Source: Methanobacteriota archaeon
GTDB lineage: Archaea; Halobacteriota; Methanomicrobia; Methanomicrobiales; Methanoculleaceae
Direction of reading: 5' to 3'
Assembly: GCA_016841955.1 (NCBI GenBank)
Contig: JAENYE010000001.1
Coordinates: 446,025-510,024 of the forward strand
Length of the DNA: 64,000 nt
The notes under the pieces were generated by a model. That model made no database searches. It saw only the letters and a program-made list of their open reading frames with translations, and was not told the origin of the DNA. The translations under genes were made by a program, and so were the position numbers. Shown here piece by piece: positions 41,887 to 52,952 of the stretch (position 1 is the stretch's first letter; each line of letters begins with the position of its first letter).

Positions 41887-42984
41887 TCACCACCTCTTCC
41901 GGCCGATGAGGAGGAACGCTCCCATGAGCGAGAGAACAGCGAGCGCGGGACCGAACCCCGGAACCGTCCGGCTCGACAGCTCCAGTTCCAGGTCGAGGGT
42001 GTTTGTTGGGTTTTCAAAGATGAACTCCTCTCGGAGGGTGGAGTAGCCCTCCTTCTCGACCGTGACCGTCTGCCGGTAACCGGGCGTGTCTACCAGGTAG
42101 CCGCCGTCTTTTCCCGTCACGTTCGTCCCCGCAAGGGGTTCGCCGTCGAGCGTAAACACCGACTCGAACCGCACCAGTGCACCGGGGACCGGGTTGCCGC
42201 CGGCGTCCGTCACCCTGCCCGAGACAGCGATCGCCGGGGGCGGCGGGATGCCGATGCGGACGGTCACGTTCACGGTCTTCTCGGCCCGGCGTCCGTGGTT
42301 GCCTGCCACGATGGTGATCGTGTTCTCCCCGGCGGAGACCGGCACCGAGCAGGCGAACTCGGGCCGGTTCCCGCACGAGACCTCTCCGATTCCGCTCCGC
42401 ACAACCACGCTGTGCAGACCTGCAGGGGCATGCACCTCCCCGACGACGGCAACGTGCGGCGGAACGACGTCGATCCAGACAGTCTCGCCCTCACGCGGGG
42501 AGGTAATGTTGATGGTGATCGGGTCTTCGACGGGCGGCGGACTTTCGTCGATGACGGTGAGGATGAGTTCCCCGGCCTTGCCGAAGACGAAGGTCACGTC
42601 ACCGCGGGTGTTGACCCGGGAGTCGTTCGGGAGCTGGTGCACCCGGGTGCAGGGCTTCTCGACACCCGCGGGGGTGGGGACTTTCGCGGAGCGTTCGTCG
42701 CTGATCGAGAGCAGCTGGTTCCCGTCGCTACCGAAGACCAGTGTCTTTGCGTCGGCAGTATGGACCATGATCGAACCGAACGGTATCCCGGTGGTCACAC
42801 TCCCGTCCCATGCCGGCTGAAGGCTCAACTCCCTGGAGATGGCGATCGTCTCGATCGACTCGTTCACCTTCAGTTCCGGGATCAGGTGTTGATTGGGACC
42901 GGGATCTGCGCCTGCCGCCGGGACAGCCGCGAGCAGCACCGCGAGGAGGAGGGAGAGTGCCCGTGTTCCGGCTTTTTCGTTCAT
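41887..42984 (-). CDS. Secreted PGF-CTERM protein with carboxypeptidase-regulatory-like domain
   Basis: 365 residues. The N-terminal signal peptide (KAGTRALSLLLAVLLA) resembles that of the 28206-29162 protein. The middle has an Ig-like segment (ENTITIVAGNHGRRAEKTVNVTVRI) and a carboxypeptidase-regulatory-like domain (VSGRVTDAGGNPVPGALVRFE ... PGYRQTVTVEKEGYSTL). The C-terminus is a canonical PGF-CTERM tail: PGFGPALAVLSLMGAFLLIG and basic end RKRW, the substrate signal for an archaeosortase that swaps the tail for a lipid anchor. It is likely N-glycosylated by AglB. No archaeosortase gene lies in this window. Confidence 0.8.
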   Translation of the reverse strand: MNEKAGTRALSLLLAVLLAAVPAAGADPGPNQHLIPELKVNESIETIAISRELSLQPAWDGSVTTGIPFGSIMVHTADAKTLVFGSDGNQLLSISDERSAKVPTPAGVEKPCTRVHQLPNDSRVNTRGDVTFVFGKAGELILTVIDESPPPVEDPITINITSPREGETVWIDVVPPHVAVVGEVHAPAGLHSVVVRSGIGEVSCGNRPEFACSVPVSAGENTITIVAGNHGRRAEKTVNVTVRIGIPPPPAIAVSGRVTDAGGNPVPGALVRFESVFTLDGEPLAGTNVTGKDGGYLVDTPGYRQTVTVEKEGYSTLREEFIFENPTNTLDLELELSSRTVPGFGPALAVLSLMGAFLLIGRKRW

Positions 42985-43001
42985 TCTCGATCCCTCACCG
43001 T

Positions 43002-43433
43002 TCAGTCCCGGTAAATCGTCCCGACCCGGTAGTACCGACCCTCGTACTCGAAGTATTTCCGCTTGCCGGTCTCGCTATCGAAGATGTAGGCATCAATCGT
43101 CTCCTGGCGGATCTTCTCCGGGTACTCCACGCTCCCCACCAGCCGGATGTCCCCGGGCATATACGGGCCTCCCTCGGCGTTATGCCCCTCACCCCGGAGG
43201 AGCGCGTCCAGAACCGGCAGGCTCCTGAACGCATCTTCGTCGAGGGGGATGACGATGCCCTCCCGGGCCGTCTCCTCCGTGACTTCGTAGAGCAGGAGTT
43301 CGTCGGGCGGAACGGTCGCGGCGATGTAGGAGGCTACAGCGGTATAGCAGCCGAGCAGGACGATCCCGGCGACCGCGACCGCGATGAGGTATCGCTCCAG
43401 CCGGGTGCTCTTCTCAGGGTGAGAGGGAGTCAT
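43002..43433 (-). CDS. Membrane-anchored extracellular protein of unknown function
   Basis: 143 residues. One N-terminal anchor (residues 14-38) precedes a 100-residue outer domain. The domain has IVIPLDEDAFRSLPVLDALL and a closing KYFEYEGRYYRVGTIYRD, shared in pattern with the C-terminal part of the 41046-41885 protein. No named family was recognised. It is the first gene after promoter copy E and lies 17 bp upstream of the PGF-CTERM gene, so the three genes form an operon of surface proteins. Confidence 0.6.
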   Translation of the reverse strand: MTPSHPEKSTRLERYLIAVAVAGIVLLGCYTAVASYIAATVPPDELLLYEVTEETAREGIVIPLDEDAFRSLPVLDALLRGEGHNAEGGPYMPGDIRLVGSVEYPEKIRQETIDAYIFDSETGKRKYFEYEGRYYRVGTIYRD

Positions 43434-43528
43434 CGATTCCCCTCAAGAATGACTGCATCTTCATCCGTTTACCCTCCCGGGGTGTTCGGTCCCCCGGTTG
43501 ACCGCACGGGCGAACCCATGCGGGAGAG

Positions 43529-43577
43529 GTCGACGTACTCCTATAAACGATTTCTGTGACGATCGTCTACGTATCGA
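43529..43577 (-). promoter_or_regulatory. Shared envelope-gene promoter, copy E
   Basis: On the minus strand: GATACGTAGACGATCGTC, ACAGAAATCG, TATA element TTTATAGG and GTACGTCGAC. By my count 37 of 50 bases match copy A, and the distal AGACGATCGT block is identical to copy F. It lies about 95-145 bp before the operon start at 43433. Confidence 0.6.
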
Positions 43578-43693
43578 ACCGCTTCGAGCCGTTATGCTCC
43601 CGGAACGGGCCGCGACGGGTAGAAGAGGGGATGGCGCCCGGGTACGGATCGTGGTAAAAGAAGGGTGTGCCCGGACTCGGGCACGAAGGACGT

Positions 43694-46093
<2,400 letters not shown>

Positions 46094-46133
46094 TTAGTTC
46101 GCATTTACCTAACATTTATGCCGGCCAAAAAAA

Positions 46134-46553
46134 TTATCCGACCTTTCTCAAGATCTCGACCAGGAGATCCACTTCTTCTTCGTCGAGCGCCCGCATCATC
46201 CTCTCGATCATCCGGTTCAGCGCGTCCTGCTCGGCGTTTGCCATCATCCGCCCCTTCTCGGTCAGGCGGATGTACGTGATCCTTCCGTCGTCGGGGGATT
46301 TCTGCCGGTAGGCACACTCCATCCGGACGAACCTGTTGATCATCTCCGTGACGGTGGGCTTTGAGTTCCTGGTTATCTCGGCGAGTCTGCTGAACGTCAC
46401 GTCGCCGTGCTCGTCGATGATCTTCAGGTAAGCGATCTGCTTCACCGTTACGTCCGCGAGCCCGCATTCGGAGAAGATCGCAGAGGAGCATTCGTCTTTG
46501 ATGGCGAACAGGCGATTAAACACTTCGAACAGATGCTCAACTCTTGCCGCCAT
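46134..46553 (-). CDS. MarR family transcriptional regulator
   Basis: 139 residues with a winged helix: VKQIAYLKIIDEHGDVTFSRLAEITRNSKPTVTEMINRFV, then the wing YRQKSPDDGRITYIRLTEKG. N- and C-terminal helices (residues 5-25 and 105-139) make the dimer. A single Cys pair in KDECSSAIFSECGL near residue 22-30 could be redox-sensitive. It lies 40 bp upstream of lon on the same strand and may regulate both; a symmetric TTAGG...CCTAA site lies before its start. Confidence 0.88.
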   Translation of the reverse strand: MAARVEHLFEVFNRLFAIKDECSSAIFSECGLADVTVKQIAYLKIIDEHGDVTFSRLAEITRNSKPTVTEMINRFVRMECAYRQKSPDDGRITYIRLTEKGRMMANAEQDALNRMIERMMRALDEEEVDLLVEILRKVG

Positions 46554-46570
46554 AACCGATACCTGGTTAA

Positions 46571-46585
46571 TTAGGTTACCCCTAA
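46571..46585 (-). promoter_or_regulatory. Candidate MarR operator
   Basis: TTAGG-TTACC-CCTAA is an inverted repeat with 5-bp arms located 18-32 bp before the marR start at 46553, next to an AT-rich element (AACTATAAAGG). A looser related site, TTAG...CCTAA, lies before lon at 46094-46113, which would fit joint control. Confidence 0.45.
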
Positions 46586-46661
46586 CTATAAAGGTTGTGG
46601 TGGGTCGGGTCTCACCCGAAGGCCGGTTTCGGGAGGGGCGCCAGAAAACAGATTATACCGC

Positions 46662-46711
46662 CCCGATGTGTAGACGATCGTGACAGAAATCGTTTATAGA
46701 GGAACGTTGAC
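46662..46711 (+). promoter_or_regulatory. Shared envelope-gene promoter, copy F (plus strand)
   Basis: Directly readable on the plus strand: CCCGATGTGTAGACG, ATCGTGACAGAAATCG, TATA element TTTATAGAGG and AACGTTGAC. By my count 42 of 50 bases match copy A. It lies about 75 bp upstream of the membrane-protein gene at 46787. This is the only copy in the plus orientation, and it again precedes an envelope gene. Confidence 0.65.
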
Positions 46712-46786
46712 TTCTCACGCAGAGTTACAGGATCCGACAGCCGAACCGCGGAACCCGTCCCGGTTCACGTCCAGAATGGTGCAGAT

Positions 46787-47344
46787 ATGCCAGGCAACGT
46801 CATCATCTCTTTACCCCGGAGCCGGCTACGGCCGGTAATCCCTCCGCTCGTTGCGGTCGTGGCATGTGCAGCCTGGGCGTGTATCGCCGTGACCGTCTCC
46901 GGGACACCGGGGCCGGCGCCGCAGTCCGTCCTCCCCGTCTTCGTTATCGTGATCGTCACCCTTGCGGTCGCTGGAGCCGCGACACCCCTCCCGCTCATCG
47001 CGGGCGGCGTCCCGGTTCGGAGGCAGAGACAGGCGATGCTCGTCGCCGTTGCAGCCTCGGTTCCGTTCGTCGCCGCCCTGCTGATAAACCCGGATCAATG
47101 GGTGGAAGGGTCCACCCCGCTCCTCGCGGACAGGGTGCCGGTCTTCGGGTGGCTCTTCGACGGCATCATGAGCGCCCTGCCGCTCACGGCGGACACACCC
47201 GCGTATAGCCTGCTCTTCTCCGCGCTCACGGATCTCGGGTTCTACCTCGAGTGCGTGCTCGCCGCCACGGTACTCTACGCCGCTCTCCGGGTGACCGCCG
47301 CCCCGGGCCCGGGGTTCCGGGAAGAAGGGCGGCCGGAGGAGTAG
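46787..47344 (+). CDS. Polytopic membrane protein of unknown function
   Basis: 185 residues with four or five hydrophobic segments (about residues 18-38, 47-73, 85-102, 140-170). Loops contain INPDQWVEGSTPLLADRVPVFG and an Asp-Thr-Pro rich stretch. The C-terminal tail is acidic (REEGRPEE). No family recognised. It ends 2 bp before the next membrane-protein gene and probably works with it. It lies downstream of promoter copy F. Confidence 0.55.
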   Translation: MPGNVIISLPRSRLRPVIPPLVAVVACAAWACIAVTVSGTPGPAPQSVLPVFVIVIVTLAVAGAATPLPLIAGGVPVRRQRQAMLVAVAASVPFVAALLINPDQWVEGSTPLLADRVPVFGWLFDGIMSALPLTADTPAYSLLFSALTDLGFYLECVLAATVLYAALRVTAAPGPGFREEGRPEE

Positions 47345-47346
47345 GT

Positions 47347-47934
47347 ATGGCACCTGAAAGAACACTGCTCGCCCTCGCCCTCACCGCGGCGTACTTCATC
47401 GCCGTTCCCGTGACCGGGATGTATACCCGGTTCGCTTATGCCGGCCAGTTCGAGTACCGGGTTGCAGACCTCGCACCGGTGCTACTCCTCTTCTGCATCG
47501 TCTCCCTTGCAGGAGCGGCGCTTTTTATCGCAGCAATGCGGGAGGAAGGAGGCAGGTGGTGGGCAGCGGGGCCCCTCGCGGCGCTCCTCCTGGTACTCGC
47601 CGTCTTCGGGCCGTCGCCCTGGTCCACCGGGCTCGGCCAGGTCGCGACCGTGCTCCTCGCTCCGGCGGTCGTCGTCCTCCTGCTCGGAGCGCTCCCGCTC
47701 GAGAAGGGATCGACGGCATGGTTTTCGGCTATCGAGGCAGGGCTCATCAGCCTCCCCGGCCTGCTCTGGGCATACGGCCTCTTCCTCGCCCCAACGCTCC
47801 CGGAGAATATCATAATCGACTCGCCGTCGCTCTACGAGTTCGCCGGAACAACCTACATCTACGCCGGGTTCCCGTTCCTCGGCATCCTGCTCCTCGTCCT
47901 CGCCTGGCGGCGGAGTGCGGCACAGCGTCGATAA
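47347..47934 (+). CDS. Polytopic membrane protein of unknown function
   Basis: 195 residues with six hydrophobic segments and a basic end (RRSAAQRR). Outer-loop candidates include FAYAGQFEYRV near residue 28 and LPENIIIDSPSLYEFAGTTYIY near residue 155. No named family recognised. It starts 2 bp after the previous gene and carries a GGAGTAGG ribosome site overlapping that gene's stop. The pair probably forms a membrane complex; nothing in the sequence shows a substrate. Confidence 0.55.
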   Translation: MAPERTLLALALTAAYFIAVPVTGMYTRFAYAGQFEYRVADLAPVLLLFCIVSLAGAALFIAAMREEGGRWWAAGPLAALLLVLAVFGPSPWSTGLGQVATVLLAPAVVVLLLGALPLEKGSTAWFSAIEAGLISLPGLLWAYGLFLAPTLPENIIIDSPSLYEFAGTTYIYAGFPFLGILLLVLAWRRSAAQRR

Positions 47935-48008
47935 AACTGGCCCTGTTGAAATGCTTTAGACAACCTCCGGATAACACCAGAGTACCAATAGAGGTCAGTG
48001 GTGTGACC

Positions 48009-48084
48009 TCACGCGAAGACGCGAAGACGCGAACTCTGGATGGGTACTGAAGGTCTCCTTCGCGTTCTTCGCGGCTTCGTGTGA
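48009..48084. repeat. Large imperfect inverted repeat made of GCGAAGAC tandem units
   Basis: The left arm (48009-48033) is ACGCGAAG-type units repeated in tandem; the right arm (48059-48084) is nearly its reverse complement (TTCGCG, TTCTTCGCG, GCTTCG, TGTGA). Arms of about 25 bp are separated by a 25-bp loop. It lies in the 297-bp gap between the two membrane-protein genes and the Na/Pi cotransporter, which otherwise contains no gene. It resembles small palindromic or MITE-like elements; it could also act as a terminator or an RNA structure. Confidence 0.6.
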
Positions 48085-48231
48085 GTAGATGATGAATGGA
48101 TAATCCGGAGATGATTCGTCCTCTGGGAGAGGATTTCAACAAAGCCATAAAACCCCTCTTCCATGACTCCCCGCCCGAGATGCATTTAGAGAGGTATTTC
48201 AGAGCGGAGGCTCCATACTCCTCGAACAGCA

Positions 48232-50010
48232 ATGGTCCCGTGGGAGCTCGTATTCGCCATTATTCCCGGCCTGATCCTCTTCTTCTACGGGATAGAGAAC
48301 TTCTCCCGGGAGATCCTGGCGGTCGCGAAAGGCAGTTTCGCGAGGGGCCTCGGCAGGGTGACGTCGCGGCCGGTCGTCGGCGCACTCCTCGGCGCCGTCG
48401 TCACCGCCCTCGTTCAGTCGAGCGCGGCGACCACGATCATCACCATCGGGCTCGTCAACGCCGGGACGCTCTCGTTTCTCCAGAGCCTCGGGATCATCAT
48501 CGGCTCGAACATCGGCACGACCGTCACCGCCCAGCTCGTCGCCTTCAAGATGACGGCCCTCGGGCAGGTGCTGATCCCGGTCGGCTTCCTCGTCGGGATC
48601 TTCGGCCGTCGGTACCGGTTCCTGGGTAAACCTCTCTTCTACTTCGGCCTGGTCTTCTTCAGCTTAAACCTCATCTCCACGGCCCTCGCACCGTTCCAGA
48701 ACGATCCCGAAATCATCGGACTCGTCACGGAGTTCTCGGCGCTCCCGCTCGCCATCCTGATCGGGTTCCTCTTCACCACCGCGGTGCAGTCGAGCTCCGT
48801 AACCACCGGCCTCGTCGTCGTCCTCGCTCAGCAGGGGCTGCTCACCCTCCCGCAGGCGATCCCCATCCTGCTCGGCGCAAACATCGGCTCGACCACGACG
48901 ACCCTCATCGCCTCCGCCCGGATGAACCTCCACTCCCGGCGGGCGGCAGTAGCCCATTTCGCCTTCAACCTCGGCGGCGTGCTCCTTATCCTGCCGTTCC
49001 TCGTGCCGTTCACCGGTCTCGTGACGGCGATCGGCGGGACCGAGGCGCAGATGGTGGCGAACGCCCACCTCATCTTCAACCTGATCGCTGCAGCGGTATT
49101 CCTCCTCTTCATCGGGCGGTTCGGTCAGATCGTGGAACGGGCGGTGCCCGGGAGCGAACCCGAGATCCTGATGCGGACGCGCCACCTCGAGGAGGGCATC
49201 CCCGACGACACGCACCTCGGGTCCGAGCTGATCCAGAAGGAGCTCAAACACGCCCACGAGGTCACGCTCGACCTCTTCCGGGCGGCGATGACCTACCTCG
49301 CCACATCGAAGGAAGCGGACTACCAGATGGTCGAGCGGCTCAAGAGCCTGAACAACTACCTTGACGGGAGGATCGAACAGGCGCTCCGGACGATCTCCGG
49401 GAGGCAGCTCTCTGATGGGGAAGCGACCGAGGTGGTCTTCCTTGTCCGGATGTCAAACGAGATCGAGCGGCTCGGCGACCTCGGGGCGGATCTCGGGGAG
49501 TTCTTCCGCAGGGCGTCCCGAAACGGAAACGGTGCTCCCGCCGGCCTGGTGAGAAAGACGGAAGGCGTCTACCGGATCCTCGACGAGAACATCGTCGGGC
49601 TCGGGCTCCTCTTCCCGAGGATCCTGGATACGACCGTCGCGGAACTCCGCGCCCGGGACGTCGAACTCCAGCGCGCCATCAACGAGCGCTACCGCGAGCA
49701 GCTCGTGAGCCTCAAGAGGGAGGGCGCTTTCGCGGACAGCCGTTACCTGGAGGTTCTCTCCATCATCGAGGCGGCGAACGCCAAAGTGCGGGATCTCCGC
49801 AAGCTTGCCGAGCAGTACTCCGTCCAGAAAAGGGGCGAGCCGGCGTCAATCGGGGTGGACGACCCTTTTTCGTTGCGCAATCCGGTAGCCGGAAATGACC
49901 TGCAGGGAGTCCACGACCTCCCGGTCGAGCGCCGGATCCCCGGAGTCGACGTAGAGGAGGGGTGTTGCGGCGAGCTTCGCGGGCGTGGCGACCACGACCA
50001 GGTTCCGTAG
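48232..50010 (+). CDS. Na/Pi cotransporter (NptA family) with PhoU-like domain
   Basis: 592 residues as the frame stands. Two repeated transport halves show the QSS motifs: LVQSSAATTIITIG (about residue 63) and AVQSSSVTTGLVVV (about 185), each followed by GxNIGTTVT or GANIGSTTTT. About eight helices span residues 5-305. Residues 340-540 form a helical PhoU-like domain. The natural C-terminus should lie near residue 540; beyond it the frame reads through about 165 bp that are the 3' end of the convergent gene, giving an odd Gly/Arg/Glu-rich tail. It probably imports phosphate with sodium. Confidence 0.85.
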   Translation: MVPWELVFAIIPGLILFFYGIENFSREILAVAKGSFARGLGRVTSRPVVGALLGAVVTALVQSSAATTIITIGLVNAGTLSFLQSLGIIIGSNIGTTVTAQLVAFKMTALGQVLIPVGFLVGIFGRRYRFLGKPLFYFGLVFFSLNLISTALAPFQNDPEIIGLVTEFSALPLAILIGFLFTTAVQSSSVTTGLVVVLAQQGLLTLPQAIPILLGANIGSTTTTLIASARMNLHSRRAAVAHFAFNLGGVLLILPFLVPFTGLVTAIGGTEAQMVANAHLIFNLIAAAVFLLFIGRFGQIVERAVPGSEPEILMRTRHLEEGIPDDTHLGSELIQKELKHAHEVTLDLFRAAMTYLATSKEADYQMVERLKSLNNYLDGRIEQALRTISGRQLSDGEATEVVFLVRMSNEIERLGDLGADLGEFFRRASRNGNGAPAGLVRKTEGVYRILDENIVGLGLLFPRILDTTVAELRARDVELQRAINERYREQLVSLKREGAFADSRYLEVLSIIEAANAKVRDLRKLAEQYSVQKRGEPASIGVDDPFSLRNPVAGNDLQGVHDLPVERRIPGVDVEEGCCGELRGRGDHDQVP

Positions 50011-50952
50011 CCCCGCCTTCCGGAGGACGCCTGGGCTGATCTGCTGGTTTCCCCGGCCAAGGACGAAGCCCTGGGCACCGATGGGGCTGACGACGATCTT
50101 CGCCCGCGGGTATTCGTCGAGGAGGGCAAGGAGTGTTTTTTCGTCGGCATCGCGGGCGACGACCTCCCCGTTCCTGACGGCATCGACCCCGAGCAGCGTC
50201 GCCGGGAGGCCGAGCCGCTCCAGGATCCGTGCCGTCGTGCTCCCGGCGCCGACGACATAAAGCGTCTCCGGCAGCATGACCTCGTTGATGAACGCGGCGA
50301 TATCGTCCTTCGCCCGCTCTTCGTCCTGCTGCTCGAAGACCTGTTTCCCGCCCTGCGTCCGCTCCGGGATGTAGGGGACGCATGCATACCCGTACAGCCG
50401 GGCGGCAAGACGGCCCGAGCGGTAGGCCTCCTCGTCGACGTCCATCACCTCGGAGTCCCGGCAGGCGATCCGCCCGGCCTGTCGGATGAGGTCGGCCGCC
50501 GCCGCCGGGTTGACCGCAAAGACCGCCGAGTACATCTTCACCCCGGCGGGGATGCCGAGGACCGGCACCTCCCGGCCGACGGCATCAAAGACGTCCCGGG
50601 CCGTCCCGTCCCCGCCGCAGAAGACGATCAGGTCGACCCCGGAATCGAGGAACGCCCGGCACGCGGCCCTTGTGTCGGCGGCAGCGGTCGGGTTGCAGGG
50701 CCGGTAGAGGACGGTGAAGCGGTCGATCCCGGCGCTCACGAGGGTGTCTTCGCCCATCGGCGCGGCACAGGTATGCCACGAAATATCGTCGCCCCGGAGG
50801 AGGGAGAGGGCCCGCACCGCACGATCGGCGGCGTGCGGGACCGCGCCACGGCGGAGAGCCTCCTCCTCCTGCCCGTCCGTCCCCTTCAGCCCCACGGCGC
50901 CGCCCATCCCGGCGATCGGGTTGAGCAAAAACCCGACGGTCAGTCTCATCAC
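49846..50952 (-). CDS. ATP-NAD kinase family protein (COG3199-type)
   Basis: 368 residues (an ATG one codon in, at 50949, is also possible). The kinase motif VFCGGDGTARDVF is at about residue 111, preceded by the N-terminal FLLNPIAGMGG loop, and later GIPAGVKMYSAVFA and FVLGRGNQQISPGVL follow. It resembles archaeal COG3199 proteins, which combine the NAD-kinase fold with extra C-terminal strands and phosphorylate NAD or a related substrate, but the substrate is not certain. Its own 3' end (GDPALDREVVDSLQVISGYR) looks intact, so the overlap with the convergent transporter is due to readthrough of that gene. Confidence 0.8.
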   Translation of the reverse strand: MMRLTVGFLLNPIAGMGGAVGLKGTDGQEEEALRRGAVPHAADRAVRALSLLRGDDISWHTCAAPMGEDTLVSAGIDRFTVLYRPCNPTAAADTRAACRAFLDSGVDLIVFCGGDGTARDVFDAVGREVPVLGIPAGVKMYSAVFAVNPAAAADLIRQAGRIACRDSEVMDVDEEAYRSGRLAARLYGYACVPYIPERTQGGKQVFEQQDEERAKDDIAAFINEVMLPETLYVVGAGSTTARILERLGLPATLLGVDAVRNGEVVARDADEKTLLALLDEYPRAKIVVSPIGAQGFVLGRGNQQISPGVLRKAGLRNLVVVATPAKLAATPLLYVDSGDPALDREVVDSLQVISGYRIAQRKRVVHPD

Positions 50953-50976
50953 TCTACTCTTTCCCGCCGGGGTATA

Positions 50977-51783
50977 TCAGGTTCGGGATCGGGGAACAAG
51001 CCCGCCCCGCAACGCGATGATCGCCGTCCGGAGCGCTTCGTGCATCGCGGCCTCGTCGTCAATGTGCTCCTCGATCAGCCGGACGAGAGCGCTCCCCACG
51101 ATGACGCCGTTCGCACCGGCCTCCGCGACGGTCCGGACGTGCTCGGGGCGCGAGACCCCGAACCCGACAGCGAGCGGGAGATCTGTCTTCTCCCGCACCG
51201 CACCGACCAGCCCGGCGAGGTTGGGGGGAAGCCGGTCGCGCTCGCCGGTAACCCCCTCGAGCGAGATCAGGTAGACGAACCCGGAGGCCTCCCGGAGGAT
51301 CGCATGCTGCCGCTCCGGCGACGTCGTCGGGGCGATGAGGGCGATCCGGTCGATGCCGTGCCGGGCGGCGGACGGCGCGACCTCGCCCGACTCCTCGACG
51401 GGGAGGTCGACGATGAGGACGCCGTCCGCACCGGCGGCGGCAGCCTCCGCGAAGAACCGGTCGGGCCCCCGGCGGTGGATGATGTTGTAGTAGGTGAAGA
51501 GGACGAGGGGTAGCGCCGGCGCGTAATTCCTGACCTGCCGGACGAGGGCGAAGGCGTCGTCCGGGGTGGTGCCTGCCCGGAGAGCACGGGCATGCGCCCG
51601 CTCTATGACGGGGCCGTCCGCCACCGGGTCGGAGTAGGGGATGGCGATCTCGAGGAGGTCGACGCCCGCGTCGATCATCGTTTTTGCCACCCGGAATGAC
51701 GCCTCAATACCGGGGTCTCCGGCGACGGTAAAGCCGATGATGGACGGATTTTCCCGGGCAAAGAGCCCCTCGATCCGGCTCAT
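50977..51783 (-). CDS. trpA: Tryptophan synthase alpha chain
   Basis: 268 residues. The catalytic acids sit in [19 protein letters not shown] (Glu about 46, Asp about 57), followed by [26 protein letters not shown] and the phosphate-binding [10 protein letters not shown] and VGSALVR loops. It cleaves indole-3-glycerol phosphate to indole, which passes to TrpB. It is the last gene of the tryptophan operon and overlaps trpB by 4 bp (ATGA). Confidence 0.97.
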   Translation of the reverse strand: MSRIEGLFARENPSIIGFTVAGDPGIEASFRVAKTMIDAGVDLLEIAIPYSDPVADGPVIERAHARALRAGTTPDDAFALVRQVRNYAPALPLVLFTYYNIIHRRGPDRFFAEAAAAGADGVLIVDLPVEESGEVAPSAARHGIDRIALIAPTTSPERQHAILREASGFVYLISLEGVTGERDRLPPNLAGLVGAVREKTDLPLAVGFGVSRPEHVRTVAEAGANGVIVGSALVRLIEEHIDDEAAMHEALRTAIIALRGGLVPRSRT

Positions 51784-52952
51784 GGCGCACCACGGGGGAG
51801 TTTCGCCACGTCGGCAACGTCTTTGTCACCCCTCCCCGAGAGGTTGATGATGAGGATACCGTCCCGGTCGAGGTTTTCGGCCTCCCGGAAAGCGTAGGCA
51901 ACCGCATGGGCTGACTCGAGCGCCGGGATGATCCCCTCGGTGCGGGAGAGGTGGCGGAAGGCCGCGAGTGCTTCGGCGTCGGTGACCGCCTCGTAGCGGA
52001 CCCGTCCCGAGTCCTTCAGCATGGCGTGCTCGGGTCCGACGGAGGGGTGGTCGAGGCCCGCCGCGATGGAGTGCGTCTCGAGCGCCTGGCCGTCGTCGTC
52101 CTGGAGGAGGTAGGAGAGCGCCCCCTGGAAGACCCCGACCGAGCCCCGCGAGAGCGAAGCCCCGTGACGGGCGGTATCGAGCCCCTCGCCGCCCGCCTCA
52201 ACGCCGACCAGCGCCACGTCGTCGTTCACGAACGGGTAGAAGATGCCGATCGCGTTCGAACCGCCGCCGACGCAGGCGACGACGGTATCGGGGAGCCGTC
52301 CTTCCCGTTCGAGCACCTGCCGCCGCGCCTCCTCGCCGATGACCGACTGGAAGTCCCGGACGATCCGGGGGAAGGGGTGCGGGCCGACGCAGGAGCCGAG
52401 CAGGTAGTGGGTCTCCCGGAGGTTCGCCACCCAGTCGCGCATCGCCGCGTTGATGGCGTCCTTAAGCGTCCGCGACCCCGAAGCGACCGGGATGACCCGG
52501 GCCCCGAGGAGTTCCATCCGGAATACGTTGAGCGCCTGGCGCCGGGTATCCACCTCGCCCATATAGACCTCGACGGGCAGACCGAGGGTCGCACCCGCGA
52601 TCGCCGTCGCCACGCCGTGCTGCCCGGCACCGGTCTCGGCGATGAGCCGGCGCTTACCCATGAACTTCGCCATGAGCGCCTGGCCGAGGGTGTTGTTCAG
52701 TTTATGCGCACCGCCGTGGAGGAGGTCCTCCCGCTTTAAGTAGACGCGGCACCCGAGGTCGCGGGAGAGGTTCTCGCAGTAGGTGAGCGGGGTCTCCCGG
52801 CCGGCGTACTCGTGCAGGTACCAGCCGAGCCGGCGGGAGAACTCCGGGTCCGTGAGGACCCGGCCGTAGGTCTCCTCAAGCTCGATCAGCGCACTCATCA
52901 GTGTCTCGGGCACGTACTGCCCGCCGTATACTCCGTATCGTCCTGCTGTCAT
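51780..52952 (-). CDS. trpB: Tryptophan synthase beta chain (TrpB1)
   Basis: 390 residues from the ATG at 52952 ([17 protein letters not shown]). The PLP lysine is in [16 protein letters not shown] (about residue 87). [29 protein letters not shown] (PLP phosphate loop) and the C-terminal NLSGRGDKD are typical of the TrpB1 class that pairs with TrpA. It joins indole and serine. Overlaps with trpA and trpF (ATGA at each side) imply coupled translation. A distinct TrpB2 is encoded at the operon's head. Confidence 0.97.
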   Translation of the reverse strand: MTAGRYGVYGGQYVPETLMSALIELEETYGRVLTDPEFSRRLGWYLHEYAGRETPLTYCENLSRDLGCRVYLKREDLLHGGAHKLNNTLGQALMAKFMGKRRLIAETGAGQHGVATAIAGATLGLPVEVYMGEVDTRRQALNVFRMELLGARVIPVASGSRTLKDAINAAMRDWVANLRETHYLLGSCVGPHPFPRIVRDFQSVIGEEARRQVLEREGRLPDTVVACVGGGSNAIGIFYPFVNDDVALVGVEAGGEGLDTARHGASLSRGSVGVFQGALSYLLQDDDGQALETHSIAAGLDHPSVGPEHAMLKDSGRVRYEAVTDAEALAAFRHLSRTEGIIPALESAHAVAYAFREAENLDRDGILIINLSGRGDKDVADVAKLPRGAP

